NCBI GenBank assembly: GCA_036654375.1
Contig: JAVVSD010000015.1
Span: 1-31,590 of the forward strand
Direction: 5' to 3'
Source of the DNA: RZYX01 sp036654375
GTDB taxonomy: Bacteria > Bacillota > Clostridia > Oscillospirales > Acutalibacteraceae
Length of the DNA stretch: 31,590 nucleotides
The notes beneath the pieces are model-generated. The model did not search any database, had not been told where the DNA came from, and worked only from the letters and a program-made list of their open reading frames with translations. Positions 17,730-25,881 of this stretch are shown in pieces. Each line of letters begins with the position of its first letter. Position 1 is the stretch's first letter. The translations under genes were made by a program, and so were the position numbers.

Positions 17730-17769
17730 ATTAAAGCCAGCGGTTTGAAAATAAACTGCTGGCTTTAAT
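17730..17769 (+). terminator. Terminator of the glycerol-3-phosphate operon
   Basis: 17-bp inverted repeat (arms 17730-17746 and 17753-17769, one G-T pair) with a 6-nt loop and an AT-rich tail, starting 6 nt after the DUF1667 stop. Confidence 0.85.
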
Positions 17770-17912
17770 TTATATTATATAAAATAAAAATTGCTTCTTT
17801 GGGCAGCTAACATAAATAAGTTAGACAAAATAATAGAAGACTATAAAAACTAATCTCTGCGTAACTATTAATTATACAAGGCTTAGAAGCTGCTTTATAG
17901 CGGGTTAGGATT

Positions 17913-18287
17913 TTATGCTATTGCCTTAATGATAAACTTTCCAAGAGCTACTGCGCCAACACAAAGGACAACACTCAAAGCAATATAAACTGCACCTATC
18001 ATTATTTTTCCGCTGTCAAAAAGCTGAAATGTTTCCAGTGAAAATGTTGAAAAAGTCGTAAATCCTCCGCATAATCCAACTTGTAGAAGCAATAAAAGTT
18101 GTGGATTAATTGCACCTGTCTTTAGAGATATTTCTGAAAGTATTCCTATTGCCATTGCACCTATAAAATTTATTATCAAAGTGGCAAAAGGAAAGCCAAC
18201 CGAATTATTTATTGCTACTTGACCAAGTAGATATCTTAATACTGAGCCGATAAATCCGCCAATTCCAACGAACAAACAATTAATCAT
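17913..18287 (-). CDS. fluC: Fluoride efflux channel FluC/CrcB
   Basis: 124 residues and four hydrophobic helices, the standard size for this dual-topology fluoride channel. Family motifs seen: GGFIGSVLRY near the N-terminus, an asparagine-containing TLIINFIGA segment, and GGFTTFSTFSLE in helix 3. The ATG at 18287 has AAGGATAA upstream. Some Firmicutes carry two adjacent copies. Only one is here, so it would work as a homodimer or with a partner elsewhere. I find no fluoride riboswitch in the 54 nt upstream; it is probably co-transcribed with the AlkD-type gene. Confidence 0.93.
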   Translation of the reverse strand: MINCLFVGIGGFIGSVLRYLLGQVAINNSVGFPFATLIINFIGAMAIGILSEISLKTGAINPQLLLLLQVGLCGGFTTFSTFSLETFQLFDSGKIMIGAVYIALSVVLCVGAVALGKFIIKAIA

Positions 18288-18341
18288 TTAGTTATCCTTC
18301 TTTTTTCTAAGATTGTATTTTTTACTTTAGTATAAATTTAT

Positions 18342-19058
18342 TTATAAATTTTTCAGATAATATATCTGGGTCTTTGTATCTTTATCAACGCGGTTTGACT
18401 CCACAATTTTTCGAAAAGTTTTTTTATATGTATCGTCATCCAATTTGCCTGATTTTAAAAGCTCAAATGTTTTGTCTTTATACTTTACAAAGCACACTGA
18501 AATTGCCCAAGCTACAGCCATTTTAACATAATAGCCATCGTGTTTGACTTTTGCTAAAACATCAAGCACCATATCTATATATTCATCTGTAATATAGTTG
18601 TCCATTAGCAAAACGACCGCAAATCTTAGCTCAAACTCTTTGTCTGATTTAAGATGGTGATTAATAAAATGTAGCGTTTCCTCCCTGTTTGATTTTACAA
18701 ACTTTAGGCTTGCACAAGTACTGTCACAAATTGACCAGTTATTTATTCTTGGAATGAAGTTATCAAGGCATTCTAATATCTCGCAAGTTCCTGCCTTTGC
18801 ATATCCCAAAACAAGTCCGTGCATCATTGTTGTTTCAAAGTATTTGTCTGAAACTCCATGAACAAATTCTCGCCAATTGCCCTTTGCAATTTGCTTTGCT
18901 ATTTCTCTTAGCTTTGGAATTCTTACTCCAATTAAATTTGTTGAATTGGGTATTAATTTGCTGCTAAATTGCATATATTTTGTATCTGACAAATCATGCA
19001 AATAATTATTAAGCATAGCAAAATCACTGGGTTTCCATTCATTTCTCATTAAGTCCAT
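18342..19058 (-). CDS. DNA alkylation repair protein (AlkD-like, HEAT repeats)
   Basis: 238 residues, all-helical and consistent with the ALK/HEAT-repeat glycosylase family that removes 3-methyl and 7-methyl purines. The IGVRIPKLREIAKQI segment near the N-terminus and the INNWSICDSTCASLKF segment in the middle are typical of the family. The C-terminal stretch with WAISVCFVKY is also family-like. The start is ATG 19058, six nt after AAGGTG; a GTG at 19067 overlaps that site. Own consensus promoter; fluC follows 54 nt downstream. Confidence 0.85.
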   Translation of the reverse strand: MDLMRNEWKPSDFAMLNNYLHDLSDTKYMQFSSKLIPNSTNLIGVRIPKLREIAKQIAKGNWREFVHGVSDKYFETTMMHGLVLGYAKAGTCEILECLDNFIPRINNWSICDSTCASLKFVKSNREETLHFINHHLKSDKEFELRFAVVLLMDNYITDEYIDMVLDVLAKVKHDGYYVKMAVAWAISVCFVKYKDKTFELLKSGKLDDDTYKKTFRKIVESNRVDKDTKTQIYYLKNL

Positions 19059-19103
19059 TTTTCTCACCTTATATATTAAACCAACCGTACTTATTTATTT
19101 TTT

Positions 19104-19131
19104 ATTATACAATATATTTTGTTTTTTTCAA
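19104..19131 (-). promoter_or_regulatory. Promoter of the AlkD-type gene and fluC
   Basis: Minus-strand -35 TTGAAA (19126-19131), 16-bp spacer, perfect -10 TATAAT (19104-19109), 45 nt before the start codon. Confidence 0.7.
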
Positions 19132-19168
19132 CTTTATGTCCGTATTTTTACTGATTATTTATAAATAA

Positions 19169-19197
19169 TTGACCACATAAAAATATTGGCGTATAAT
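19169..19197 (+). promoter_or_regulatory. Promoter of the VTT-family gene
   Basis: -35 TTGACC (19169-19174), 17-bp spacer, perfect -10 TATAAT (19192-19197). Transcription would begin near 19204, so the true start codon must lie downstream; this supports ATG 19227. Confidence 0.8.
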
Positions 19198-19226
19198 TGT
19201 TATATCTTCTTTTTTGTGAGGCGCTT

Positions 19227-20039
19227 ATGAAAAATATTGATACAAAAAGGATAATGAACTATTCAGGTTTAATCTTAATAATCATTGCTTTTGTTCTGGT
19301 CATTATGATGCAGAACGATAACATTGATGAAATTAGGACTCCACTTAATGCCCTTGACTTTAAAATTGAAGAGCTTTCAAATATTCAGCAGATATACCTT
19401 AATTTTAAGGAATGGATGTATGATTTTGAAGCTTCGATACAAGAATTTGGTAACATTGGACTTATGATTGTTGCAATGTTGCTTTTCTATGCTTTAAAGA
19501 GCTTTATCTCTGTTGTTCCAATATCTGCCACTTGCCTTTTAAGTGGTGTCATATTTCCCTTTCCCATCGCACTACTTGTCAACTATCTTGGGCTTACACT
19601 CCAAATATCCATCAAATACCTTTGGGGCAACAAAATTGGCGGTGGAAACATCTCAAAAATACTTAAACGTTACCCAACGATTTTAGACTTTTTTGAACAC
19701 GATGGTAAAGGTAATCCATGGTTTTTGTTCGTTTTCAGGCTTGTACCCAGCTTTCCAATAAATCCTATCAGTCAAATGTATGGCGATATGAAATTTGATT
19801 TCAAAAACTATCTGCTCATTTCACTTGCCGGATTCACTATCAAGGTTGTTTCATTTTCTTTAATTGGCAGCAATGTTTATGACCCTCTTTCGCCAAAGTT
19901 TATTACACCAATAATTATCATCCTTTTTATATCTGGTCTTTTAATGCTTTTGGTAAATGCAATAATAACATTCACAACAAAACATTCAAAAGGTAAATAT
20001 AAAACAATAAATTCAGATAAAAACAACTTTATAGGCTAA
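19227..20039 (+). CDS. TVP38/TMEM64 (VTT/DedA-like) family membrane protein
   Basis: 271 residues. One N-terminal membrane helix (about 11-30), a short soluble stretch, then several helices. The VTT/SNARE-associated signature is visible: SVVPISATCLLSGVIFPF in the middle and the FRLVPSFPINPIS motif followed by G later. Members of this superfamily are lipid scramblase or transporter-like proteins of the envelope; the bacterial role is not settled. The ATG at 19227 has GAGG six nt upstream. It stands alone between its promoter and the tRNA-Ser promoter. Confidence 0.75.
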   Translation: MKNIDTKRIMNYSGLILIIIAFVLVIMMQNDNIDEIRTPLNALDFKIEELSNIQQIYLNFKEWMYDFEASIQEFGNIGLMIVAMLLFYALKSFISVVPISATCLLSGVIFPFPIALLVNYLGLTLQISIKYLWGNKIGGGNISKILKRYPTILDFFEHDGKGNPWFLFVFRLVPSFPINPISQMYGDMKFDFKNYLLISLAGFTIKVVSFSLIGSNVYDPLSPKFITPIIIILFISGLLMLLVNAIITFTTKHSKGKYKTINSDKNNFIG

Positions 20040-20046
20040 TTTGCTC

Positions 20047-20075
20047 TTGATTTTTGAAGCAATATTAGATATAAT
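20047..20075 (+). promoter_or_regulatory. Promoter of tRNA-Ser
   Basis: -35 TTGATT (20047-20052), 17-bp spacer, perfect -10 TATAAT (20070-20075). The tRNA begins about 37 nt after the expected start site. Confidence 0.75.
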
Positions 20076-20118
20076 AATCGAGCGCGTTAGGAACATCCTG
20101 TTCTTTAACTGCATATAT

Positions 20119-20210
20119 GGAGAGTTGTCCGAGCTGGTCGAAGGAGCACGACTGGAACTCGTGTAACAGCCTAAAACTGTTCGAGGGTTCGAATCCCTTG
20201 CTCTCCGCCA
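20119..20210 (+). tRNA. tRNA-Ser (anticodon GGA)
   Basis: 92 nt including an encoded CCA. Acceptor stem GGAGAGT pairs with GCTCTCC. The anticodon stem CACGA/TCGTG encloses loop CTGGAAC, giving anticodon GGA. A long variable arm (GTAACAGCCTAAAACTGTTC) marks a class II serine tRNA, and the T-arm is GAGGGTTCGAATCCC. Own promoter and own terminator. Confidence 0.97.
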
Positions 20211-20219
20211 AAGAAAAAT

Positions 20220-20246
20220 CCTCGTCGTAACCCGACGGGGGTTTTT
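20220..20246 (+). terminator. Terminator of tRNA-Ser
   Basis: CCTCGTCG (20220-20227) pairs with CGACGGGG (20233-20240) around a 5-nt loop and is followed by a T run, starting 10 nt after the tRNA. Confidence 0.8.
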
Positions 20247-20329
20247 GTTTCTTGAGATGAAGGAGATGAGAACAGCACGACGCTCCTCAGAGCGTAAAAA
20301 AGTGTCCTGAGGACATTTTTTTAGTGCGC

Positions 20330-20366
20330 GGGTAGAATTCCTTGCTCTGTGCCAAAGAAAAGTCCC
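20330..20366 (+). repeat. Degenerate copy of the tRNA-Ser 3' end
   Basis: GGGTAGAATTCCTTGCTCTG followed by TGCCAAAGAAAAGTCC closely matches the tRNA T-arm, acceptor end, CCA and flanking bases at 20185-20221, with a small indel and a few changes. It lies about 145 bp downstream in the same orientation. Acceptor pairing is lost and no 5' half is present, so it is not a gene. Such a duplicated 3' end is what an excised or decayed integrated element leaves behind. Confidence 0.65.
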
Positions 20367-20425
20367 AAATCCGAACGCCAAACTTTACTTTATATTTGTT
20401 AATGGGATTTTGGGTTGCGTATTTG

Positions 20426-20462
20426 AAATCAAAACCACCAGCTGAACTGGTGGTTTTGATTT
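20426..20462. terminator. Strong, probably bidirectional terminator before cls
   Basis: Perfect 16-bp inverted repeat (20426-20441 and 20447-20462) around a 5-nt loop, with T runs on the plus side and a T-rich flank on the minus side. It lies 13 nt beyond the cls stop codon. Together with the tRNA, its terminator, the tRNA-like remnant and a small TGTCC/GGACA hairpin with T tail (about 20304-20321), it accounts for the 20040-20475 gap. Confidence 0.8.
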
Positions 20463-20475
20463 TTTTAACTTTAAA

Positions 20476-21891
20476 TTACATAAGTGGAGCAAATAAAAGA
20501 TAAAATCCCTCTTGCATTTTTTCTCTTAAGCTCCTTTTTTCAAACTCTTCGTATTTGTATTCTAAACAATTTAAAATGTCGTTTTCAAATATTTTTGAAT
20601 ACTCTGCAACAAGTTTATTGTCATAAAATACTCCGCATATTTCATCATCAACCCTAAGGCTTCGAATATCCATATTAACTGAGCCAACGCAACATATTTC
20701 ATCGTCAACAATCATGGTCTTTGCGTGAATATATCCTTTGTATTTATATACTTTTGATTTATATTCTAAAAGATGTCCACAGTAATATCTTGCAACTGGG
20801 TCAAGAAAAAAACTTGATTTTATTCCAGGTATCATCAGTTGAATTTGCACTCCTGAGGCTGCAGCTGTTTTGAGAGCATCAAGCACTGACTGGTCTGGAA
20901 TAAAGTACGGAGATTGAATGCAAATTTTATGTTTTGCACTTCGTATCATGCTCAAATAGCACATTTTTACAGATTCTTTATCTGTGTCAACTCCGCCAAT
21001 AACAAACTGGCAAGGCTTGTTGCCTACTTCCTCTATTCTTTCAAAAGTCTTTTTCAAACTTTCTATTTTCTGCGGGATTTGTTTCCTTTTCATTGCACAA
21101 ATCCAGTCTGTCCAAAAGTAGTATTCAAGCATTGCAAGGCAAGTCCCTGTAAGCCTTATCTGCGTATCTCTCCACGGCGTTTTTACTTTTGCAAGGTTTG
21201 CATACTGCTCTCCGACATTCATTCCACCTATATATCCGACCTTGCCATCAATAACAACAATTTTTCTGTGGCTACGAAAATGGGTCAGATATGGTTTAAG
21301 TCTTCTAACTATTCCGCCAGCTCTAACTAAAGGTCTGAACATTTTTGGAGGAGATGAGATGTTTGCAATAAAGTCAATCATTACAAATACTTCAACACCT
21401 TGTCTTGCCTTGTCCGTCAAAGCTTTAACAAACGCGTGACCCATTATATCGTTATGTATTGTATAAAACTGAATGTGAATACTCTCTTTTGCGTTATATA
21501 TATCTTCAAATAAGGCTTTGTAATGCGATTCACCATCAATGTAGAATATCGCATTATCATATGCAGTTAGCTGGCTGTCATTGTATGTATAATTAAATTG
21601 AATAACCTGATTGTCGCTTGAAGATAAATCGGTTTTAAGTGCATCTATCTGGTTACTAAGCTCCTCAACTGTATTCTTTTTGTATGCAGATGCAAGCTTT
21701 TTTGTTCGCATCAATTTTGTTATTTTTATGTTTAGTGTGTTTCCAAATGCCAAATATAGAATAACCCCTAAATAAGGAATACAGGCAAGTATAACAACCC
21801 ACAGCATTCCCTCTGTAGGGTTTTTTCGTTCAATAAATACAACACCCAATATCAATAAAACATATATAAAAATTAAAATGTATTTAGCCAC
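20476..21891 (-). CDS. cls: Cardiolipin synthase
   Basis: Phospholipase-D-superfamily enzyme that condenses two phosphatidylglycerol molecules to cardiolipin at the membrane. 471 residues. Two N-terminal membrane helices (about 4-20 and 30-49) are followed by two HKD motifs: H208-K210-D215 (SHRKIVVIDG) and H389-K391-D396 (IHAKTMIVDDE). GTG start at 21891, preceded by GAGGTGA that overlaps the end of the pgsA-like gene; the start directly abuts that stop codon, so the two are translationally linked. Confidence 0.92.
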   Translation of the reverse strand: MAKYILIFIYVLLILGVVFIERKNPTEGMLWVVILACIPYLGVILYLAFGNTLNIKITKLMRTKKLASAYKKNTVEELSNQIDALKTDLSSSDNQVIQFNYTYNDSQLTAYDNAIFYIDGESHYKALFEDIYNAKESIHIQFYTIHNDIMGHAFVKALTDKARQGVEVFVMIDFIANISSPPKMFRPLVRAGGIVRRLKPYLTHFRSHRKIVVIDGKVGYIGGMNVGEQYANLAKVKTPWRDTQIRLTGTCLAMLEYYFWTDWICAMKRKQIPQKIESLKKTFERIEEVGNKPCQFVIGGVDTDKESVKMCYLSMIRSAKHKICIQSPYFIPDQSVLDALKTAAASGVQIQLMIPGIKSSFFLDPVARYYCGHLLEYKSKVYKYKGYIHAKTMIVDDEICCVGSVNMDIRSLRVDDEICGVFYDNKLVAEYSKIFENDILNCLEYKYEEFEKRSLREKMQEGFYLLFAPLM

Positions 21892-22455
21892 TTACTCACC
21901 TCGGCTCATTTTTGAAAAGACTGGGATATAGAGTATAAGTGTCATGAGCATTACTGCTGCACAAACGCCAATTAGAATATTGGCTGCTAAAAGTGAAATT
22001 GATGGAATAAGCAACAATATAAACATTACAATATAGAGTGTGGCTGTACAAACTTTCCCAAACCACATCGCCCCATCTAACTTTTTATTATATTTTTTTA
22101 TCATAATCACGCCCATGATACTCATAAAGCCTTCTTTTATAATAAACAAAACAATGAGCAGCCACATTAACTTGAATCTGGTTGCAAGACATATGACAAG
22201 TGCAAACTGAGTCAGCTTGTCTGCCAATGGGTCAACAAACTTTCCAAGCTCCGTAACCATGTTAAACTTTCGAGCAACCATACCATCAAATAAATCCGTA
22301 AGCCCAGAAAGTCCAATAATAAGTGCGGATATGAGGTAATCTGTGGTTGTTTCAGCTGACAAATAAGACCAAATAAAAAATGGAATTAGCAAAATGCGAA
22401 AATAGCCCATAATGTTGGGAATGGAATAAAACTCTCTCTTTTCAAATCTACTCAT
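21892..22455 (-). CDS. CDP-alcohol phosphatidyltransferase, second PgsA-like protein
   Basis: 187 residues with the complete CDP-alcohol phosphatidyltransferase motif (DLFDGMVARKF followed by GKFVDPLADK) and about five membrane helices. The length and motif fit PgsA, so it probably makes phosphatidylglycerol phosphate. It is shorter than the paralogue at 2484-3155 and lacks that protein's charged C-terminus. Direct fusion in one operon with cls suggests dedicated substrate supply for cardiolipin. A different alcohol acceptor cannot be excluded. ATG 22455 has GAGGAG upstream. Confidence 0.8.
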   Translation of the reverse strand: MSRFEKREFYSIPNIMGYFRILLIPFFIWSYLSAETTTDYLISALIIGLSGLTDLFDGMVARKFNMVTELGKFVDPLADKLTQFALVICLATRFKLMWLLIVLFIIKEGFMSIMGVIMIKKYNKKLDGAMWFGKVCTATLYIVMFILLLIPSISLLAANILIGVCAAVMLMTLILYIPVFSKMSRGE

Positions 22456-22507
22456 TTAAAATACTCCTCGAATAATCTTAATAATAAACCTTAATATTGG
22501 TTACTTT

Positions 22508-22516
22508 ATTATAACA
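22508..22516 (-). promoter_or_regulatory. Possible extended -10 promoter for the pgsA-like/cls operon
   Basis: Minus-strand TGTTATAAT (TGn plus a perfect TATAAT), about 53 nt before the start codon. I see no good -35 box at normal spacing. Confidence 0.4.
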
Positions 22517-22572
22517 CATTTTTTTTTAATAATATGTAAAATATTTTAAAACATAATAATAAAATAAATGTG

Positions 22573-22600
22573 TTGATAAAATTTTTAATTTATATATAAT
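22573..22600 (+). promoter_or_regulatory. Promoter of the flavodiiron-rubredoxin operon
   Basis: -35 TTGATA (22573-22578), 16-bp spacer, perfect -10 TATAAT (22595-22600), about 50 nt before the start codon. Confidence 0.65.
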
Positions 22601-22650
22601 TAGAATATAGATTTATAAAAGAAATGTTATTAAAAGAGGAGAACTATATA

Positions 22651-23856
22651 ATGTATTGTGTTAAAGAGATAAAAAAAGGCACTTATTGGATAGGTGCAAG
22701 TGACCGCAGACTGTCTTTGTTTGAAAATGTTTTTCCAATTCCCCGCGGTATCTCCTACAACTCGTATTTTGTTGATGATGAAAAAACAGTTATACTTGAC
22801 ACAGTGGATAGGTCTGTTTTCTCTCAATTCATTGAGAATATTGAGCATTTACTTAATGGTAAAAACCTTGACTACTTAATCATTAACCACATGGAACCTG
22901 ACCATTGTGCCACTTTAAATGAAATAATTTTAAGGTATCCTGATGTTAAAATAGTTTGCAATGATAAAGCAATTGGTATGATTAAACAATTTTTTAATTT
23001 TGATATTGACTCGAGAGCAATTATTATCAAAGAGGGTGATACTCTTTGCACTGGTAAACACACCTTTTCTTTTGCTATGGCTCCAATGGTTCACTGGCCA
23101 GAAGCAATGGTAACTTATGATACAACCGACAAAGCTCTTTATTGTGCTGATGCCTTTGGCACATTCGGTGCAATTAATGGCAACCTTTTTGCTGATGAAG
23201 TCAATTTTGAAAGGGACTGGCTTGACGATGCAAGAAGATATTACACAAATATTGTTGGCAAATATGGCATTCAGGTTCAGTCACTTCTGAAAAAATTGCA
23301 GACACTTGATGTCGAAATTCTCTGCCCTCTTCATGGTCCTGTATGGCGTTCAAATATTGACTGGTATATTGATAAATATCATAAGTGGAGCAAATATGAG
23401 CCAGAAGAAAAAGCTGTTATGATTGCTTATGCTTCTATTTATGGCAACACTGAAAATGCTGCAAATATTCTTGCAAGCAAGCTTGCAGAAAATGGAATTA
23501 AAAATATTGCAATGTATGATGTGTCCTCTACTCATCCGTCTGTTATCGTTTCTGAAGCCTTCAGATGCAGTCATATTGTCTTTGCTTCTTCTACCTACAA
23601 CAACGGAATATTTTGCAACATGGAAACTGCTCTCCTTGATTTAAAGGCACACAACCTTCAAAACCGTACAGTTGCTATTATCCAGAATGGAACATGGTCA
23701 CCTGCTTCTGGTAAGCTTATTAAAGAAATACTTGAATCAATGAAAAGCATTACAATTATTGAGAATACTGTTACAATAAAGTCATCTGTTAAAGACACTC
23801 AGCTTAGTGAAATTATTGCACTTGCCGATGCTATAACAGATTCAATAAATAACTAA
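22651..23856 (+). CDS. FprA-type flavodiiron protein (oxygen/NO reductase)
   Basis: 401 residues. An N-terminal beta-lactamase-like domain carries the di-iron ligand motif H80-x-E82-x-D84-H85 (NHMEPDHC), then MVHWPEAM and a later CADAFG and CPLHGPVW that supply further ligands. A C-terminal flavodoxin domain begins near residue 254 (IAYASIYGNTENAA) and binds FMN. These enzymes reduce O2 to water or NO to N2O in anaerobes. ATG 22651 lies after AGAGGAG; the upstream ATG at 22624 precedes that site. Rubredoxin, the usual electron donor, follows 21 nt downstream. Confidence 0.92.
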   Translation: MYCVKEIKKGTYWIGASDRRLSLFENVFPIPRGISYNSYFVDDEKTVILDTVDRSVFSQFIENIEHLLNGKNLDYLIINHMEPDHCATLNEIILRYPDVKIVCNDKAIGMIKQFFNFDIDSRAIIIKEGDTLCTGKHTFSFAMAPMVHWPEAMVTYDTTDKALYCADAFGTFGAINGNLFADEVNFERDWLDDARRYYTNIVGKYGIQVQSLLKKLQTLDVEILCPLHGPVWRSNIDWYIDKYHKWSKYEPEEKAVMIAYASIYGNTENAANILASKLAENGIKNIAMYDVSSTHPSVIVSEAFRCSHIVFASSTYNNGIFCNMETALLDLKAHNLQNRTVAIIQNGTWSPASGKLIKEILESMKSITIIENTVTIKSSVKDTQLSEIIALADAITDSINN

Positions 23857-23877
23857 AACAAGAAAGGATGTATTATT

Positions 23878-24039
23878 ATGAAAAAATATGTTTGCGATGT
23901 ATGCGGTTATGTTTATGACGAAGCTGTTGGAGATCCTGATAACGGAATTGCAGCAGGGACTAAGTGGGAAGACCTTCCAGACGATTATGTTTGTCCTCTT
24001 TGCGGTGTTGGCAAAGACAACTTTAGCGAAGAAGCATAA
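23878..24039 (+). CDS. Rubredoxin
   Basis: 53 residues. Two CxxC pairs (C6-C9 and C39-C42) would hold a single iron in the Fe(Cys)4 site. The sequences KKYVCDVCGYVYDEAVGDP and WEDLPDDYVCPLCGVGKDNF are classic rubredoxin. AAAGGATG precedes the ATG. Co-transcribed with the flavodiiron gene, so it most likely passes electrons to it for oxygen removal. A terminator follows. Confidence 0.96.
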   Translation: MKKYVCDVCGYVYDEAVGDPDNGIAAGTKWEDLPDDYVCPLCGVGKDNFSEEA

Positions 24040-24077
24040 TGTAAACTCTGCTTAATTGCTTATATTAAAGCTATCAT

Positions 24078-24111
24078 AAAAAGCCACCTATAAAACAATA
24101 GGTGGCTTTTT
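24078..24111 (+). terminator. Terminator after rubredoxin
   Basis: Perfect 14-bp arms (24078-24091 and 24098-24111) around a 6-nt loop, with a T run at the end. Confidence 0.88.
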
Positions 24112-24126
24112 GGTTTGTATTTCAAA

Positions 24127-24159
24127 AAAGAACCCATTCAAAAACTGAATGGGTTCTTT
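24127..24159 (-). terminator. Terminator of the GH25 gene
   Basis: Perfect 14-bp arms (24127-24140 and 24146-24159) around a 5-nt loop. On the minus strand the hairpin is followed by TTTTTTG, and it lies 20 nt after the GH25 stop. It faces the rubredoxin terminator. Confidence 0.85.
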
Positions 24160-24179
24160 AAACTATATTTTATCCTATT

Positions 24180-25805
24180 CTAAAATGTCATATACGACAA
24201 ATTCATATCAACATTCCCTGAAATTCCTGCGACTTGTCCTTTGGAGGTGTATTGCCAAACATCATACTTTCCTTTGTATGTTGGTGTGGAGGTCCATTGT
24301 GCAAGCCATACCAAATACTGACCAAGTTGCGTCATATCAAGTTTCTTTTCAAACCAACTCTTGCTGGTATAAATACCTGTTTTATATCCCTTACTCTGTA
24401 CCGTTTCACAAAAAGCTCTGCACACAGCAGTTCTCTGTTGGGTTGTTAATGTGTCTGCTCTTCCTGAGCCATTTCCTCCAGAGGTTTCAGTATCAATAAA
24501 TATTGGATATTTAACTTTATAAGCTTTTGCAAGTTGAACACACAAGCTTGCTTCTTCAACTGCCTCTACCTCATTTATTGCCTGTGAGAAGTAATAAATT
24601 CCAACATCTAATCCCGCAGCAAGTGCGCCCTTCATATTAGATTTGAATTTTGCATCTTCAACAAGCACACCTGAACCATATCCACGGAAACCTGCTCTTA
24701 CAATTGCAAACTGCACTCCAGAAGATTTTACAGCCTTCCAGTCAATGTTTCCCTGGTACTTTGATACATCAATGCCCAAGACACCAAATCCAGGTGCAAG
24801 AACACCTTCGTTGCTAAAGCTATATTTTGCTCCATTAATTATTTGATTTCCGGTAACATAGCTGCCGTTCTTGTCATAATAATATGTCTTTTTATCAATA
24901 GTTTGCCAGCCTGTGTATTTGTATGAATCTGGAACTATCTCCTGCTTATAAAACTGGTTTGCAGAGTTATAGTCCTTTGATGTTGCTAAAACATATTTGT
25001 CATTAACTTTTATGTAAAGTTTGTTTCCATTCGCATCATAAAGAATATCATTTTTTGTGGTTGATGTCGCTGTAGTTGATGTTGTTGAGGAAGTATTGGT
25101 TGTTGATTCGCCAGTTGCTCCTGTTGTTGATTCACTTGTTTCTGGTGCTTTTACTTTATCAAACTCAACAGTAACATATTTTATCACTCCAGGGATTTTG
25201 GTCGTTGAGCTTTGAACAAATTCAACGGTATCTTTTAATACAACTTCCTGTACAATGTCCTGTGGCACCTTAGTGTCTTCTTTAACATTTTGTGATGGAC
25301 TAACCTTGTCCTTAATATCATTAATAACTTTGTAGTCAACCTTGTCTTTAACAGTAACTGAAGCTGTATCAACAGAGGCAACAAATCCCTCAGGGACATT
25401 TAGCTTAACTGTGTATACCCCTGCCCTAACCTTGTTAATATAAATGTAACCTTTAAGGTCTTTGCCTGTATAAGAGGACTGTTTGCCCGATTTATCGGTC
25501 ACAGTTGCACTAAACGGAACACCCGTTATATATTGCTTGCTCTGCTCGTCCAAAAGCTTAATTTTAAGATCATTTTGAACCGAATTACATTCGAGCCGAA
25601 CTGTTCTAACAACCGGAGCAGTGGTTACCTGCGTTGTTGGCTGCGTGGTCTGCTCTTGGGTTGTTGTTGGTTTATGTGTTGTTCCGTCAGCCTTAACTAT
25701 GTCATCGTTTTGATAATTATTAATTGAAAATGATAAAATTACAGTGGCTACTATAATGTATATAATTCCTAAAATGAATTTAAAATTAAGCTTTCGTATT
25801 CGCAT
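24180..25805 (-). CDS. Secreted/anchored GH25 lysozyme with SpaA-like domain
   Basis: 541 residues. Order: basic N-terminus and membrane helix or uncleaved signal (about 8-27), Thr-rich linker (about 44-66), SpaA/Cna-B-like beta domain (about 70-160), a second Ser/Thr-rich linker (about 224-253), short aromatic units resembling choline-binding-type wall repeats (GWQTIDKKTYYYDKNG, then a similar one), and the GH25 muramidase domain from residue 344 (GIDVSKYQG). Catalytic-region residues D438 and E440 lie in FIDTET. It would cleave the MurNAc-GlcNAc bond of peptidoglycan outside the cell, in cell-wall remodelling. ATG 25805 lies after AGGGA. Monocistronic. I see no phage genes nearby, so a host autolysin is more likely than an endolysin. 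Confidence 0.87.
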   Translation of the reverse strand: MRIRKLNFKFILGIIYIIVATVILSFSINNYQNDDIVKADGTTHKPTTTQEQTTQPTTQVTTAPVVRTVRLECNSVQNDLKIKLLDEQSKQYITGVPFSATVTDKSGKQSSYTGKDLKGYIYINKVRAGVYTVKLNVPEGFVASVDTASVTVKDKVDYKVINDIKDKVSPSQNVKEDTKVPQDIVQEVVLKDTVEFVQSSTTKIPGVIKYVTVEFDKVKAPETSESTTGATGESTTNTSSTTSTTATSTTKNDILYDANGNKLYIKVNDKYVLATSKDYNSANQFYKQEIVPDSYKYTGWQTIDKKTYYYDKNGSYVTGNQIINGAKYSFSNEGVLAPGFGVLGIDVSKYQGNIDWKAVKSSGVQFAIVRAGFRGYGSGVLVEDAKFKSNMKGALAAGLDVGIYYFSQAINEVEAVEEASLCVQLAKAYKVKYPIFIDTETSGGNGSGRADTLTTQQRTAVCRAFCETVQSKGYKTGIYTSKSWFEKKLDMTQLGQYLVWLAQWTSTPTYKGKYDVWQYTSKGQVAGISGNVDMNLSYMTF

Positions 25806-25872
25806 AAACCACAATCCCTAAGAGTTATTTTTTTTAGCCTAAAATATTGTACATGACTTTCTAAAATGACAT

Positions 25873-25881
25873 ATTATAACA
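25873..25881 (-). promoter_or_regulatory. Possible extended -10 promoter for the GH25 gene
   Basis: Minus-strand TGTTATAAT about 68 nt upstream of the start codon; no convincing -35. The 12-bp palindrome ACATAATTATGT (25879-25890) overlaps it. Confidence 0.4.

Noticed and set aside
17913..18341. Fluoride riboswitch ahead of fluC.
   Set aside because: The 54-nt gap is AT-rich and shows none of the conserved pseudoknot sequence; fluC is probably co-transcribed with the AlkD-type gene.
20013..20381. Open frame of 122 codons on the minus strand, reading RRARDSNPRTVLGCYTSSS and similar.
   Set aside because: It runs antisense through tRNA-Ser and its terminator; such serine/arginine-rich frames are a well-known artefact of tRNA antisense translation.
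24180..25805. GH25 protein as a prophage endolysin.
   Set aside because: It has a membrane anchor, a SpaA-like domain and Ser/Thr linkers, its own promoter and terminator, and no holin or other phage genes nearby.
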